A stretch of 64,000 bases of DNA from CAZQYC01 sp964597495 (lineage in GTDB: Bacteria; Pseudomonadota; Gammaproteobacteria; Steroidobacterales; Steroidobacteraceae): assembly GCA_964597495.1 (NCBI GenBank), contig CAZQYC010000008.1:3242-67241 (forward strand), read 5' to 3'. The notes under the pieces were generated by a model that did no database searches, was not told the DNA's origin, and saw nothing but the letters and a program-made list of their open reading frames with translations. Below, in pieces: positions 57,243-64,000 of the stretch (within the stretch, counting starts at the first letter, position 1; every line of letters starts with the position of its first letter). Made by a program: the position numbers and the translations under genes.

Positions 57243-58133
57243 TCAGTCCCCCAACGCGTTCCGGAGCGCCGCGATTTCCTCGGCACACTCATCCATGATG
57301 TGGAAACACTTTTCATTGTCGAGTTTCAGCCGGTCGAACGCTTTGACGCCTTGCATGTTGAGTTCGAGATCCTTGGTCTTGCCGATAAAGCCCGCCAGAA
57401 TGGTCGCCACGGCAAGTACGTCGGTCAAGTCCGGGTCGCTCGCCTGACGTTCCAAGTCTTCGTGATCGCCGATCGCTTCGGAAATGCGCGCGTGAAAACC
57501 CCAGTTCTCGACGATGGCCTTGCCGACGTTGGCATGCCATTGAATAACGATGGTGTTGAGCGACGGTCGGTCGGCAAACAGCTTGGCGTGCTTGTGCGCG
57601 CGCGCAAGGATGTAGATCTTGCCCACGTTGTGCAGCAATCCGGCGAGCATGGCTTCGTCGGCGTTGATACGGCACTTCGCCGCAACGGCATGCGACAGTG
57701 CGGCAACCATCGTCGCCTCATGCCACAGCTCTTCCAGGTCTTTGACGAGATCCTTCAAGTCGGCGGCACGCCGCAATTGCATGATCGCGAACGACACCGC
57801 CGCGGTTCGGACATTGTTGTGCCCGATGCGATTGATGGCCATCTTCATATCGACGATGTTCTTGCCGCCGCGATTCAATGCAGCGGAGTTCGCAAGCGCC
57901 AGCACTCGCGCGGCCAAACCGCCATCGGAACTCACTACGCGTGCAATCTTGTCCACACCGACGTTTTCGTCGGCCAGCACTTTGCGTACGCGCACCGCGA
58001 CATCGGGAAACGACGGCAGCTCGACGCGGCCGCCGGAAACTTCCTTCGCCAGCTGTTCGACGAATTGAAAGGCGATAGCGTTGGTGCCGGCGGCCGGCAT
58101 TGCGTTCGTTGGTGCGGGAGTTGTCGCTTGCAT
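57243..58133 (-). CDS. HDOD-domain protein of the chemotaxis operon
   Basis: 296 residues, one HDOD domain (about 25-245): VELPSFPDVAVRVRKVLADENVGVDKIARVVSSDGGLAARVLALANSAALNRG and INRIGHNNVRTAAVSFAI are typical, and LLHNVGKIYILARA replaces the catalytic HD of true HD phosphohydrolases. HDOD proteins interact with partner proteins in cyclic-di-GMP and motility networks. It is the last gene of the minus-strand chemotaxis cluster, 137 bases after cheB, so it may be co-transcribed. Confidence 0.9.
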   Translation of the reverse strand: MQATTPAPTNAMPAAGTNAIAFQFVEQLAKEVSGGRVELPSFPDVAVRVRKVLADENVGVDKIARVVSSDGGLAARVLALANSAALNRGGKNIVDMKMAINRIGHNNVRTAAVSFAIMQLRRAADLKDLVKDLEELWHEATMVAALSHAVAAKCRINADEAMLAGLLHNVGKIYILARAHKHAKLFADRPSLNTIVIQWHANVGKAIVENWGFHARISEAIGDHEDLERQASDPDLTDVLAVATILAGFIGKTKDLELNMQGVKAFDRLKLDNEKCFHIMDECAEEIAALRNALGD

Positions 58134-58270
58134 GACGAGATCTCGAAAAAGGCGAAATTGACGATAGTGAAGAGGCCGAGTGAATGCCTTAGTGCTTGCT
58201 CAGTGCATCGCTCAACGTTGCGGGCACCACGAATGAATCCAAAAAAATTTTAGCGTGCGCATTAACAAAA

Positions 58271-59410
58271 TTACGCCGACTGCATCGCGGGTTCGCCCGA
58301 ATCTCCGCCGGATTTTCCTTCGGGCCCTTTGATCGCAAACTCCAGCAACAAGCTTGGAATCGCCCGCAACGCAGCCACGTGCTGCGCCGCTCCCAAACGT
58401 ACGGCGCTGCCCGGCATGCCCCAGACGACACTGGACGCTTCATCCTGTGCCACGGTAACGGCGCCGGCATCGCGCATCTCCTTCAAACCACGTGCGCCGT
58501 CGTCCCCCATGCCAGTCAGAATCGCGCCGACGGCGTTGGGGCCCACCTTTTGCGCCACCGAACGGAAGAGGACGTCCACGCTCGGACGATGACGATTGAC
58601 GGGTGATCCCTCACTCAAGCGACAGCGATAGCGTGCCCCATCTCGTTCGACGACCAAATGCCGATCACCCGGAGCGATGTAGGCGTGTCCGGGAAGAATG
58701 TATTGACCGTCCTCGGCTTCGCACACCGACATCGCCGACACGCGGTCCAATCGATCCGCGAATGCTTTGCTGAAGGCAGCGGGAATGTGTTGTGCAACGA
58801 CCATTCCCGGCGCATCCGGCGGCATGGCCGCCAGAACTTCGCGCAACGCTTCGGTGCCACCCGTGGATGCGCCGATGGCTATTACACGTTCGGTAGTGCG
58901 TAACATACGGCGCGTGGAGGTTACCGGCGGCAGAATGGCATCGGCGGACAATTTCGCAGCGACCCGCAACGCTCCCGTATCGAGAGGTGGAGGGATGAAC
59001 GACTTGACGCGCGCGCGTGCCGCCATCTTCACTTTCTCGACGATCTGTTCGCTGTAGTCGACCAGACTTCCGGCGATGTTGACTTTGGGCTTCGCGACGA
59101 AGTCCACCGCACCCAGCTCAAGCGCGCGCAGCGTCGTCTCCGCTCCGCGTTGGGTGAGCGATGAAACCATCACGACGGGCATCGGATGCAAACGCATCAG
59201 ATTTTCCAAAAACGTAATTCCGTCCATGCGCGGCATCTCGACATCGAGCGTAATTACGTCGGGATTCAGTTGCTTGATTTTCTCGCGCGCAATATAAGGG
59301 TCGGAGGCGGCGCCGATCACTTCGATGCTCGGCTCCGCGCTTAGGATCTGCATTAGGAGACGCCGCACCAATGCAGAATCGTCCACGATGAGTACTTTGG
59401 TCTTCTCCAT
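58271..59410 (-). CDS. cheB: Chemotaxis protein-glutamate methylesterase CheB
   Basis: 379 residues: N-terminal receiver (Asp56 in VITLDVEMPRMDG), linker, and C-terminal methylesterase with the catalytic Ser in VIAIGASTGGTEAL, His in VAQHIPAAFSKAF, and Asp in LTGMGDDGARGLKEM. It removes methyl groups from MCP glutamates and deamidates glutamines; phosphorylation of the receiver by CheA activates it. ATG 59410 is chosen as it begins the receiver. It follows cheD by seven bases. Confidence 0.95.
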   Translation of the reverse strand: MEKTKVLIVDDSALVRRLLMQILSAEPSIEVIGAASDPYIAREKIKQLNPDVITLDVEMPRMDGITFLENLMRLHPMPVVMVSSLTQRGAETTLRALELGAVDFVAKPKVNIAGSLVDYSEQIVEKVKMAARARVKSFIPPPLDTGALRVAAKLSADAILPPVTSTRRMLRTTERVIAIGASTGGTEALREVLAAMPPDAPGMVVAQHIPAAFSKAFADRLDRVSAMSVCEAEDGQYILPGHAYIAPGDRHLVVERDGARYRCRLSEGSPVNRHRPSVDVLFRSVAQKVGPNAVGAILTGMGDDGARGLKEMRDAGAVTVAQDEASSVVWGMPGSAVRLGAAQHVAALRAIPSLLLEFAIKGPEGKSGGDSGEPAMQSA

Positions 59411-59417
59411 GGATGGG

Positions 59418-60062
59418 CTATCCCTTCGCGTCGAACAAATCGATTGCTCCGGCCACCGGCTCGGCATCCAACGCGTCCAATAGCTTCGCTTCGCGCGCGC
59501 CGACTCCGCGGCTCGATGCCATTCCTAAGTGCCGCACGCGCACTCGCCCGGTCTGTGCGTAGTAGCGCACGTGGCGGGGATAAATGTCGCCTACGTCCTC
59601 GGCGGCGATCTTGAGTCCTTCGCGCGCCAGATAGTCGCGAACGAAACGAATGTTGTGCGCGCCGATGTCGGTGATGGTTTGCAGCACTTTGGCCCCGCCG
59701 AAGATTTTTACTTCAAGCTCTTCGCGACGCGCGCCTTGCCGCAAAATCAAATTGATGAGGCGCTCCATCGCCGCAGCGCCGTAACGGGTCACGCGGCCGT
59801 ACACGTCGTTCCAACTGTCGGTGTCCCCGCCGCCCGCTCTCGGCAGCATGAAGTGGTTCATTCCGCCCATGTGCAATCGCGGGCACCGCACGCAGGCGGC
59901 GACGCACGACCCGAGCACGGTGTCGAGAATTTCGTCTTCGTCGGTGGCGTAGCAGTCACCGGGCAACAGGCGCGCCACCGTGAAGCCGTGTTGCATGTCG
60001 CGATAGCGACGCACGCGGTGCGGTTCGGCGTTCATATGCAGCGCTGTCTGCTCTCTACCCAT
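59418..60062 (-). CDS. cheD: Chemoreceptor glutamine deamidase CheD
   Basis: 214 residues. The catalytic Cys-His pair is visible in TVLGSCVAACVR and MGGMNHFMLP, and the domain continues LEVKIFGGAKVLQTITDIGAHNIRFVRDYLAREGL to GRVRVRHLG. CheD deamidates MCP glutamines and can bind CheC or act with CheY-P. The C-terminal 50 residues beyond the core are an extension common in gammaproteobacteria. Its ATG overlaps the cheR stop by eight bases. Confidence 0.94.
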   Translation of the reverse strand: MGREQTALHMNAEPHRVRRYRDMQHGFTVARLLPGDCYATDEDEILDTVLGSCVAACVRCPRLHMGGMNHFMLPRAGGGDTDSWNDVYGRVTRYGAAAMERLINLILRQGARREELEVKIFGGAKVLQTITDIGAHNIRFVRDYLAREGLKIAAEDVGDIYPRHVRYYAQTGRVRVRHLGMASSRGVGAREAKLLDALDAEPVAGAIDLFDAKG

Positions 60063-60936
60063 TGGCCGATTTCCCTAATTTGCTGTAAATGGTACGGCCG
60101 ACCAGGCGAAACGGGCCGTTTGGATCGTGAATCGATTCGGAGTGACCGAGACAAAGATGGCCGCCCTCGGCGAGCACGTGCGCAAACCGGGCGATCAGTC
60201 GCTCGCGCGTCGGTTGATCGAAATAGATCATCACGTTGCGGCAAAAGACGATGTCGAACGGTCCGCGCACAGGCCATTCCGCGTGCAAATTCAAGACGCC
60301 GAACGACACGAGACGCGACAACTCCGGCTTGACTTTCACCATGCCTTCGAGCGAACCACTGCCGCGACGCAGCCAGCGCCGCTGACGCTTCACTTGATCC
60401 GGCATGCCGCTCAATCGCTCCACCGGATAGACTCCCTCAGCGGCGGTTTGCACGATGTGGCTATCGATGTCGGTCGCTAAAATCCTGACATCCCAGGGTT
60501 GGCCGGCAGGCAGCGACTCGGCCACCGTCATCGCAATCGAATAAGGCTCTTCGCCGCTCGAGCATCCCGCCGACCAGATACGAATGCGCCGCGAACCGGC
60601 GTTGCGCCGCATGGCGTCGGGGAGCATGCGGTTCGCCAACTGCTCGAAGTGATGGTTCTCGCGGAAGAAAGCGGTGACGTTCGTCGTCAGCGCATTGATG
60701 AGAATAACCAGCTCTTCCGGGCCGGAATTGCGGACGTGCTGGCAATATGCGGCAAAGGAGTCGAGCCTAAGCTCGCGAATGCGGCGCGAGAGCCGGCCCT
60801 GAACCAAGTGCCGTTTGCTGGGCCCGAGAACAATACCGGCGTTTTGCCCGACCACGTGCCGCAAGAACTCGAAGTCGTCGTCGTCGATTTCAAATGCGAA
60901 CGAATTCAACGAAAAATCTTGAGCGGCGTTCGACAT
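60055..60936 (-). CDS. cheR: Chemotaxis methyltransferase CheR
   Basis: 293 residues. An N-terminal helical domain (DDDDFEFLRHVVGQNAGIVLGPSKRHLVQGRLSRRIREL) is followed by the SAM-binding Rossmann domain (IRIWSAGCSSGEEPYSIAM, LATDIDSHIVQTAAEGVYP, FDIVFCRNVMIYF). It methylates MCP glutamates; the beta-subdomain should bind the xWxxF tether carried by the MCPs upstream. Between cheW and cheD in the operon. Confidence 0.95.
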   Translation of the reverse strand: MSNAAQDFSLNSFAFEIDDDDFEFLRHVVGQNAGIVLGPSKRHLVQGRLSRRIRELRLDSFAAYCQHVRNSGPEELVILINALTTNVTAFFRENHHFEQLANRMLPDAMRRNAGSRRIRIWSAGCSSGEEPYSIAMTVAESLPAGQPWDVRILATDIDSHIVQTAAEGVYPVERLSGMPDQVKRQRRWLRRGSGSLEGMVKVKPELSRLVSFGVLNLHAEWPVRGPFDIVFCRNVMIYFDQPTRERLIARFAHVLAEGGHLCLGHSESIHDPNGPFRLVGRTIYSKLGKSANG

Positions 60937-60958
60937 GGCTTAAGTGGAAACGTCGCTG

Positions 60959-61480
60959 CTAAGCAACCGCCGCCTCGGAAAGAACCGCATTGGCGGAGAT
61001 ATCGCCGCCGATCAGCTTGTCCATATCGAGCAGCATCACCATCTGCTCGCCGACCGGCGCGAGTCCGCGAATGAAATCGGTAGCGCCTTGCGAACCGCCC
61101 AAATCGGGCGCGGGCTTTATCTTGGTGCTATCGACATCGATCACGTCCGACACGCCGTCGACCACCATGCCGATGTCGCGCTGGCCGGCGGAGGATTCCA
61201 CCGACATCACAATGATCACCGTCAATGCCGTGTATTCGGCGCGCTCCAACCGAAAACGCATGCGCAAATCGATGATCGGCACGATCGAGCCTCGCAAGTT
61301 CAAGACACCCAATACATGCGTCGGCGATTGCGGGATTCGCGTCACGGGAGACCAGCCGCGGATTTCTTGCACGCGTAATATGTCGACGCCGTACGATTCG
61401 GCGCCCAGCGTGAAGGTGAGTACTTGGCGCAAGTCCGAACTTTTAGTCGTATCGGATTTCGCCGCTATATTTGCCGTCAT
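60959..61480 (-). CDS. cheW: Chemotaxis coupling protein CheW
   Basis: 173 residues. LTFTLGAESYGVDILRVQEIRGWSPVTRIPQSPTHVLGVLNLRGSIVPIIDLRMRF is the classical CheW SH3-like domain, with the conserved NLRG and DLR features. It links MCPs to CheA, which is not in the window. Sits 18 bases after the MCP gene. Confidence 0.95.
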   Translation of the reverse strand: MTANIAAKSDTTKSSDLRQVLTFTLGAESYGVDILRVQEIRGWSPVTRIPQSPTHVLGVLNLRGSIVPIIDLRMRFRLERAEYTALTVIIVMSVESSAGQRDIGMVVDGVSDVIDVDSTKIKPAPDLGGSQGATDFIRGLAPVGEQMVMLLDMDKLIGGDISANAVLSEAAVA

Positions 61481-61498
61481 TGCATGACCCTCGTCATT

Positions 61499-63640
61499 TC
61501 AAAATTCTTTCCACACGGAATCGTCGCCACTGGCCCGCTTCATGGGCGTCGATAGCGGCACCACCGAGCTTCCGCCTGTTTTGGTTGCTGGGACTGCCGC
61601 GGGCCTCACGCCACGCGTCGACCCATAAGTCGGCCCATGAGTCGACCTATGCGTCGACAACGTTGCGACCGGTTTCGGAGCCGATCGCTCCACCGAGCCT
61701 GCTTGCTGACCGTGCGTCCTGAAGTAAGCGATTTCGGCCACTAAACGATCCGTGGTGGTGGAGATCGCCTTGCTGGCGGCAGAGGCTTCCTCGACCAACG
61801 CCGCATTCTGCTGCGTCACGCCGTCCATCTGCGCCACCGCACTGTTCACTTGCTCGATGCCCGCCGATTGCTCTTCCGAAGCCGCCGCAATCTCCGCCAC
61901 GATGTCCGTCACTTTCTTCACGCTCTCCATGATTTCCGCCAGCGTCTTCCCCGACTCGTCCACCAACGCCGAACCCGCTTTCACTTTCTCCACCGAGTCC
62001 TTGATCAAGTCCTTGATCTCTTTCGCCGCGCTCGCACTGCGCTGTGCCAGATTGCGCACTTCGGTCGCCACCACCGCAAACCCTCGACCTTGCTCGCCCG
62101 CCCGCGCCGCTTCCACCGCCGCGTTCAACGCCAAGAGATTCGTTTGAAAGGCAATCTCGTCGATCACCCCGATGATGTCCGCAATCTTCGTGCTCGATGC
62201 GTTGATCTCGCCCATCGCGTCGATCGCCCGGTGCACCACCGTGCCGCCGCGCTCCGCTTGTTCCCGCGCGCCCGCTGCCAATTGATTCGCCTGGCGCGCG
62301 TTGTCCGCATTCTGCTTCACCGTCGCCGTCATCTCCTCCATGCTCGACGCCGTCTCTTCCAAGGCCGACGCCTGCTCCTGCGTCCGGCTGCTTAAATCGT
62401 CGTTACCCTGACTCAATTCGCGCGCCGCGCTTCCAGCTGCACCCGCGGTAGTACGCACGCTGCCGACGATCTCCACCAGTTTCGTGTCGAGACGGTTGAC
62501 CGCCGTCAGCACTTGCCCGAACTCATCCCGGCGATTCACGAACTGCTGTCGACCGATTTCGCCGGTGGCGATGCGCTCCACGGCTTTAACCACATCCTGC
62601 GCACCCGCGCCGATGTGGCCATGCAATGCCTTCGCGGCAAGCGTGACCAATGCGAACAAAGCGAGATAACCGAACAGAATAAAATTGCGCTCCGTCCTTG
62701 CCCGCGTCAGACGGGCAGTCAATTCGTCCCGCAACAGCGGAATCAACACATCGTGCAGGCCACCAGCCGATTCATACGCTTTGGTACCGAGCACGAAGGC
62801 GCTCGCGCCAATCGCCTGCGGCTGCTCGGCGCGAACGAGGCGATTGTCGATTAAGTCGGCAAACACATTCGCTGCCGACGTGTGTTGCTCCGTAGCACGC
62901 CGCATTGCATCCGCCGCCTGCGGTCGTAGGCCGGCGAGTTTTGCGACTGCGTTGCGTAATGCATCGACATTGCCGCGCACTCGCGCAACCTGCCCTGCCA
63001 AATCGGCCCGCATTGCCAAACTGGCCTCGGCAGCCGCCGACATCCCGGCCGAAGCCCGAAGCGCCGCTCCTCGCAGCGTAAAAATGTCCATCTGCATGAA
63101 CGGCAGCTTCAATACCGCCGCATCCATCAAGTAATAGCTCACTTCTTCCGGATCCAGTATCAATGTGGACCGATCGGCCGCTTGTTCGTAAAACTTGCCG
63201 ATCGTTTGCAGCAAGGCGCGATGTCGGCGCGAACTTTCAACCGCAGACAATCCCAAGGACTGCGTCTTCAATTCATTCCACTGCATCACGAGATCGCCCC
63301 AGGCAGCGCCGTTTTGCAAAGCGGGAACCACTTTCCGGTCTATTTTGGTCATTGCATCGAGTGCGGCGTCGATCTGCGTCTGCGTTTTCGCGATCGCGTC
63401 GTCTTGCGAGCGATCGCCGGCAAGGTGCAGAGCGACCAAACCGAGATGATCGGCAATCGGTCCGGCGACGTCTTCCAGTCCCTGCACGTAATCGACGCCC
63501 TGCAGCTCCAACTCGGCAATTCGTATCGTAGCGCCCTGGAGCGAAACCACCTTTTGCAACAGCCATAGCGAAGGCACCAGCAATGCAACGGCCAGAATCA
63601 GGAGCTTCTTGCTCAACGAAAGGTGATTAAAAATATTCAT
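61499..63640 (-). CDS. Methyl-accepting chemotaxis protein with large periplasmic domain
   Basis: 713 residues. Membrane helices are at about 11-28 and 320-342; the roughly 290-residue helical periplasmic domain has no recognised ligand family. A HAMP domain (345-400) follows, then the signalling hairpin tip (IDEIAFQTNLLALNAAVEAARAGEQGRGFAVVATEVRNLAQRSA) and methylation helices rich in Glu and Gln (TQEQASALEETASSMEEMTATVKQNA). The flexible C-terminal tail ends VWKEF, an xWxxF pentapeptide that tethers CheR/CheB. The tail also contains a run of imperfect THRS/THGP repeats. It is the direct upstream partner of cheW, cheR, cheD and cheB. Confidence 0.95.
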   Translation of the reverse strand: MNIFNHLSLSKKLLILAVALLVPSLWLLQKVVSLQGATIRIAELELQGVDYVQGLEDVAGPIADHLGLVALHLAGDRSQDDAIAKTQTQIDAALDAMTKIDRKVVPALQNGAAWGDLVMQWNELKTQSLGLSAVESSRRHRALLQTIGKFYEQAADRSTLILDPEEVSYYLMDAAVLKLPFMQMDIFTLRGAALRASAGMSAAAEASLAMRADLAGQVARVRGNVDALRNAVAKLAGLRPQAADAMRRATEQHTSAANVFADLIDNRLVRAEQPQAIGASAFVLGTKAYESAGGLHDVLIPLLRDELTARLTRARTERNFILFGYLALFALVTLAAKALHGHIGAGAQDVVKAVERIATGEIGRQQFVNRRDEFGQVLTAVNRLDTKLVEIVGSVRTTAGAAGSAARELSQGNDDLSSRTQEQASALEETASSMEEMTATVKQNADNARQANQLAAGAREQAERGGTVVHRAIDAMGEINASSTKIADIIGVIDEIAFQTNLLALNAAVEAARAGEQGRGFAVVATEVRNLAQRSASAAKEIKDLIKDSVEKVKAGSALVDESGKTLAEIMESVKKVTDIVAEIAAASEEQSAGIEQVNSAVAQMDGVTQQNAALVEEASAASKAISTTTDRLVAEIAYFRTHGQQAGSVERSAPKPVATLSTHRSTHGPTYGSTRGVRPAAVPATKTGGSSVVPLSTPMKRASGDDSVWKEF
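61619..61654. repeat. Three 12-bp tandem repeats in the MCP tail
   Basis: CGACCCATAAGT, CGGCCCATGAGT and CGACCTATGCGT encode THRS/THGP/TYGS-type units in the flexible linker before the VWKEF tether. Confidence 0.7.
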
Positions 63641-63665
63641 TTACCGAAGCCGAAACAAACGCCGG

Positions 63666-64000
63666 CTAGAACTCTTTCCATACGCTGTCGTCACCGCTGG
63701 CGCGCGGCAACGGCGGCAGTGTCGCCGGTGCCGGTCCCGGTGCCGGTGATTTCGGCACCGGTCGCGGACGCAGCAACTTGGTCGCAAGCTTGGTGGCGCT
63801 TGGCTGGGATTTCACCGCATCGCTGCGTCCGGCCGCGGCGCTCGGCGCGCTATACGCGGCTTCATGATTAGCCTTGAAATAACTAATCTGCTGCACCAAC
63901 TTCTCCGACTGCTGTTGGATCGCCTTGCTGGCGGCAGAGGCTTCTTCGACCAACGCCGCATTCTGCTGCGTCACGCCGTCCATCTGCGCCACCGCACTGT
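63666..64000 (-). CDS. Second methyl-accepting chemotaxis protein, truncated by window edge
   Basis: Only the C-terminal 110 or so residues are visible; the gene continues past the right edge. It starts in the signalling-domain end (MAQMDGVTQQNAALVEEASAASKAI), then a long Pro/Ala-rich linker (RPRPVPKSPAPGPAPATLPP) and the same end DDSVWKEF as the downstream MCP. The xWxxF motif is the CheR-binding tether. The first 83 visible bases differ from the other MCP gene at a single base, so recent duplication or gene conversion has taken place. It lies 25 bases upstream of that gene. Confidence 0.92.
   Translation of the reverse strand, partial: SAVAQMDGVTQQNAALVEEASAASKAIQQQSEKLVQQISYFKANHEAAYSAPSAAAGRSDAVKSQPSATKLATKLLRPRPVPKSPAPGPAPATLPPLPRASGDDSVWKEF

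Overview
The window reads as a chromosomal segment of a free-living gammaproteobacterium of moderately high GC content. The best taxonomic clue is the gene order zapA - 6S RNA - 5-formyl-THF cyclo-ligase on one strand, facing ygfB(UPF0149) - pepP - ubiH - ubiI-type hydroxylase on the other. This is a hallmark gammaproteobacterial cluster. A Coq7-type ubiquinone hydroxylase next to a Crp/Clp regulator, LptE, Lgt, DjlA and a VPLPA-CTERM protein fit the same group, perhaps near the Xanthomonadales/Nevskiales side; I cannot fix the family. There is no phage, plasmid, transposase or CRISPR array in view.

Layout. 1-11 kb: end of a thioesterase-like gene, lgt, a PAS histidine kinase, a YebC/YeeN-family translation factor, an AEC transporter, a three-gene signalling operon on the minus strand (PAS kinase, receiver-HDOD, receiver-degenerate HD-GYP), a DUF4136 lipoprotein, and a divergent crotonase / LLM oxidoreductase pair. 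11-21 kb: a small Cys-rich protein, a two-subunit molybdenum hydroxylase of the isoquinoline oxidoreductase type, a three-gene envelope cluster (PHP-like exported protein, PPIase, HupE/UreJ), a 2OG-Fe(II) oxygenase, a VPLPA-CTERM protein and a small exported protein. 21-38 kb: mostly housekeeping: SDR, Kef-type antiporter, ubiquinone hydroxylases, pepP, ygfB, zapA, 6S RNA, folate salvage, EVE protein, a 22-residue lysine-rich peptide gene, rpiA, pyrD, tRNA-Gln(CTG), rpsI-rplM, coq7, crp/clp, rpe, djlA, purC. 38-64 kb: a signalling-rich block with sensor kinases, a REC-PAS-GGDEF-EAL protein, response regulators, an Hpt protein and two receiver/GGDEF proteins. Among these sit lptE, a YihY-family protein and leuS. 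The block ends in a chemotaxis operon (MCPs, cheW, cheR, cheD, cheB, HDOD).

About a third of the protein genes are two-component, cyclic-di-GMP, HDOD or chemotaxis proteins. The chemotaxis receptors carry a C-terminal xWxxF tether for the adaptation enzymes encoded next to them. The cheA and cheY partners are not in the window and may lie past the right edge.

The most unusual feature is the intergenic repeat content. A family of short tandem repeats with a heptanucleotide period and a palindromic tetranucleotide core (CTAG or CCGG) recurs at well over a dozen sites. It often occurs as inverted pairs, supplies the stop codons of several genes, and has one in-gene copy in leuS. A second, GC-rich palindromic family forms the 3' ends of lgt and its neighbour and is inserted in frame in leuS. 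Next to tRNA-Gln lies a copy of the tRNA 3' end split by an 82-bp run of four palindromes.
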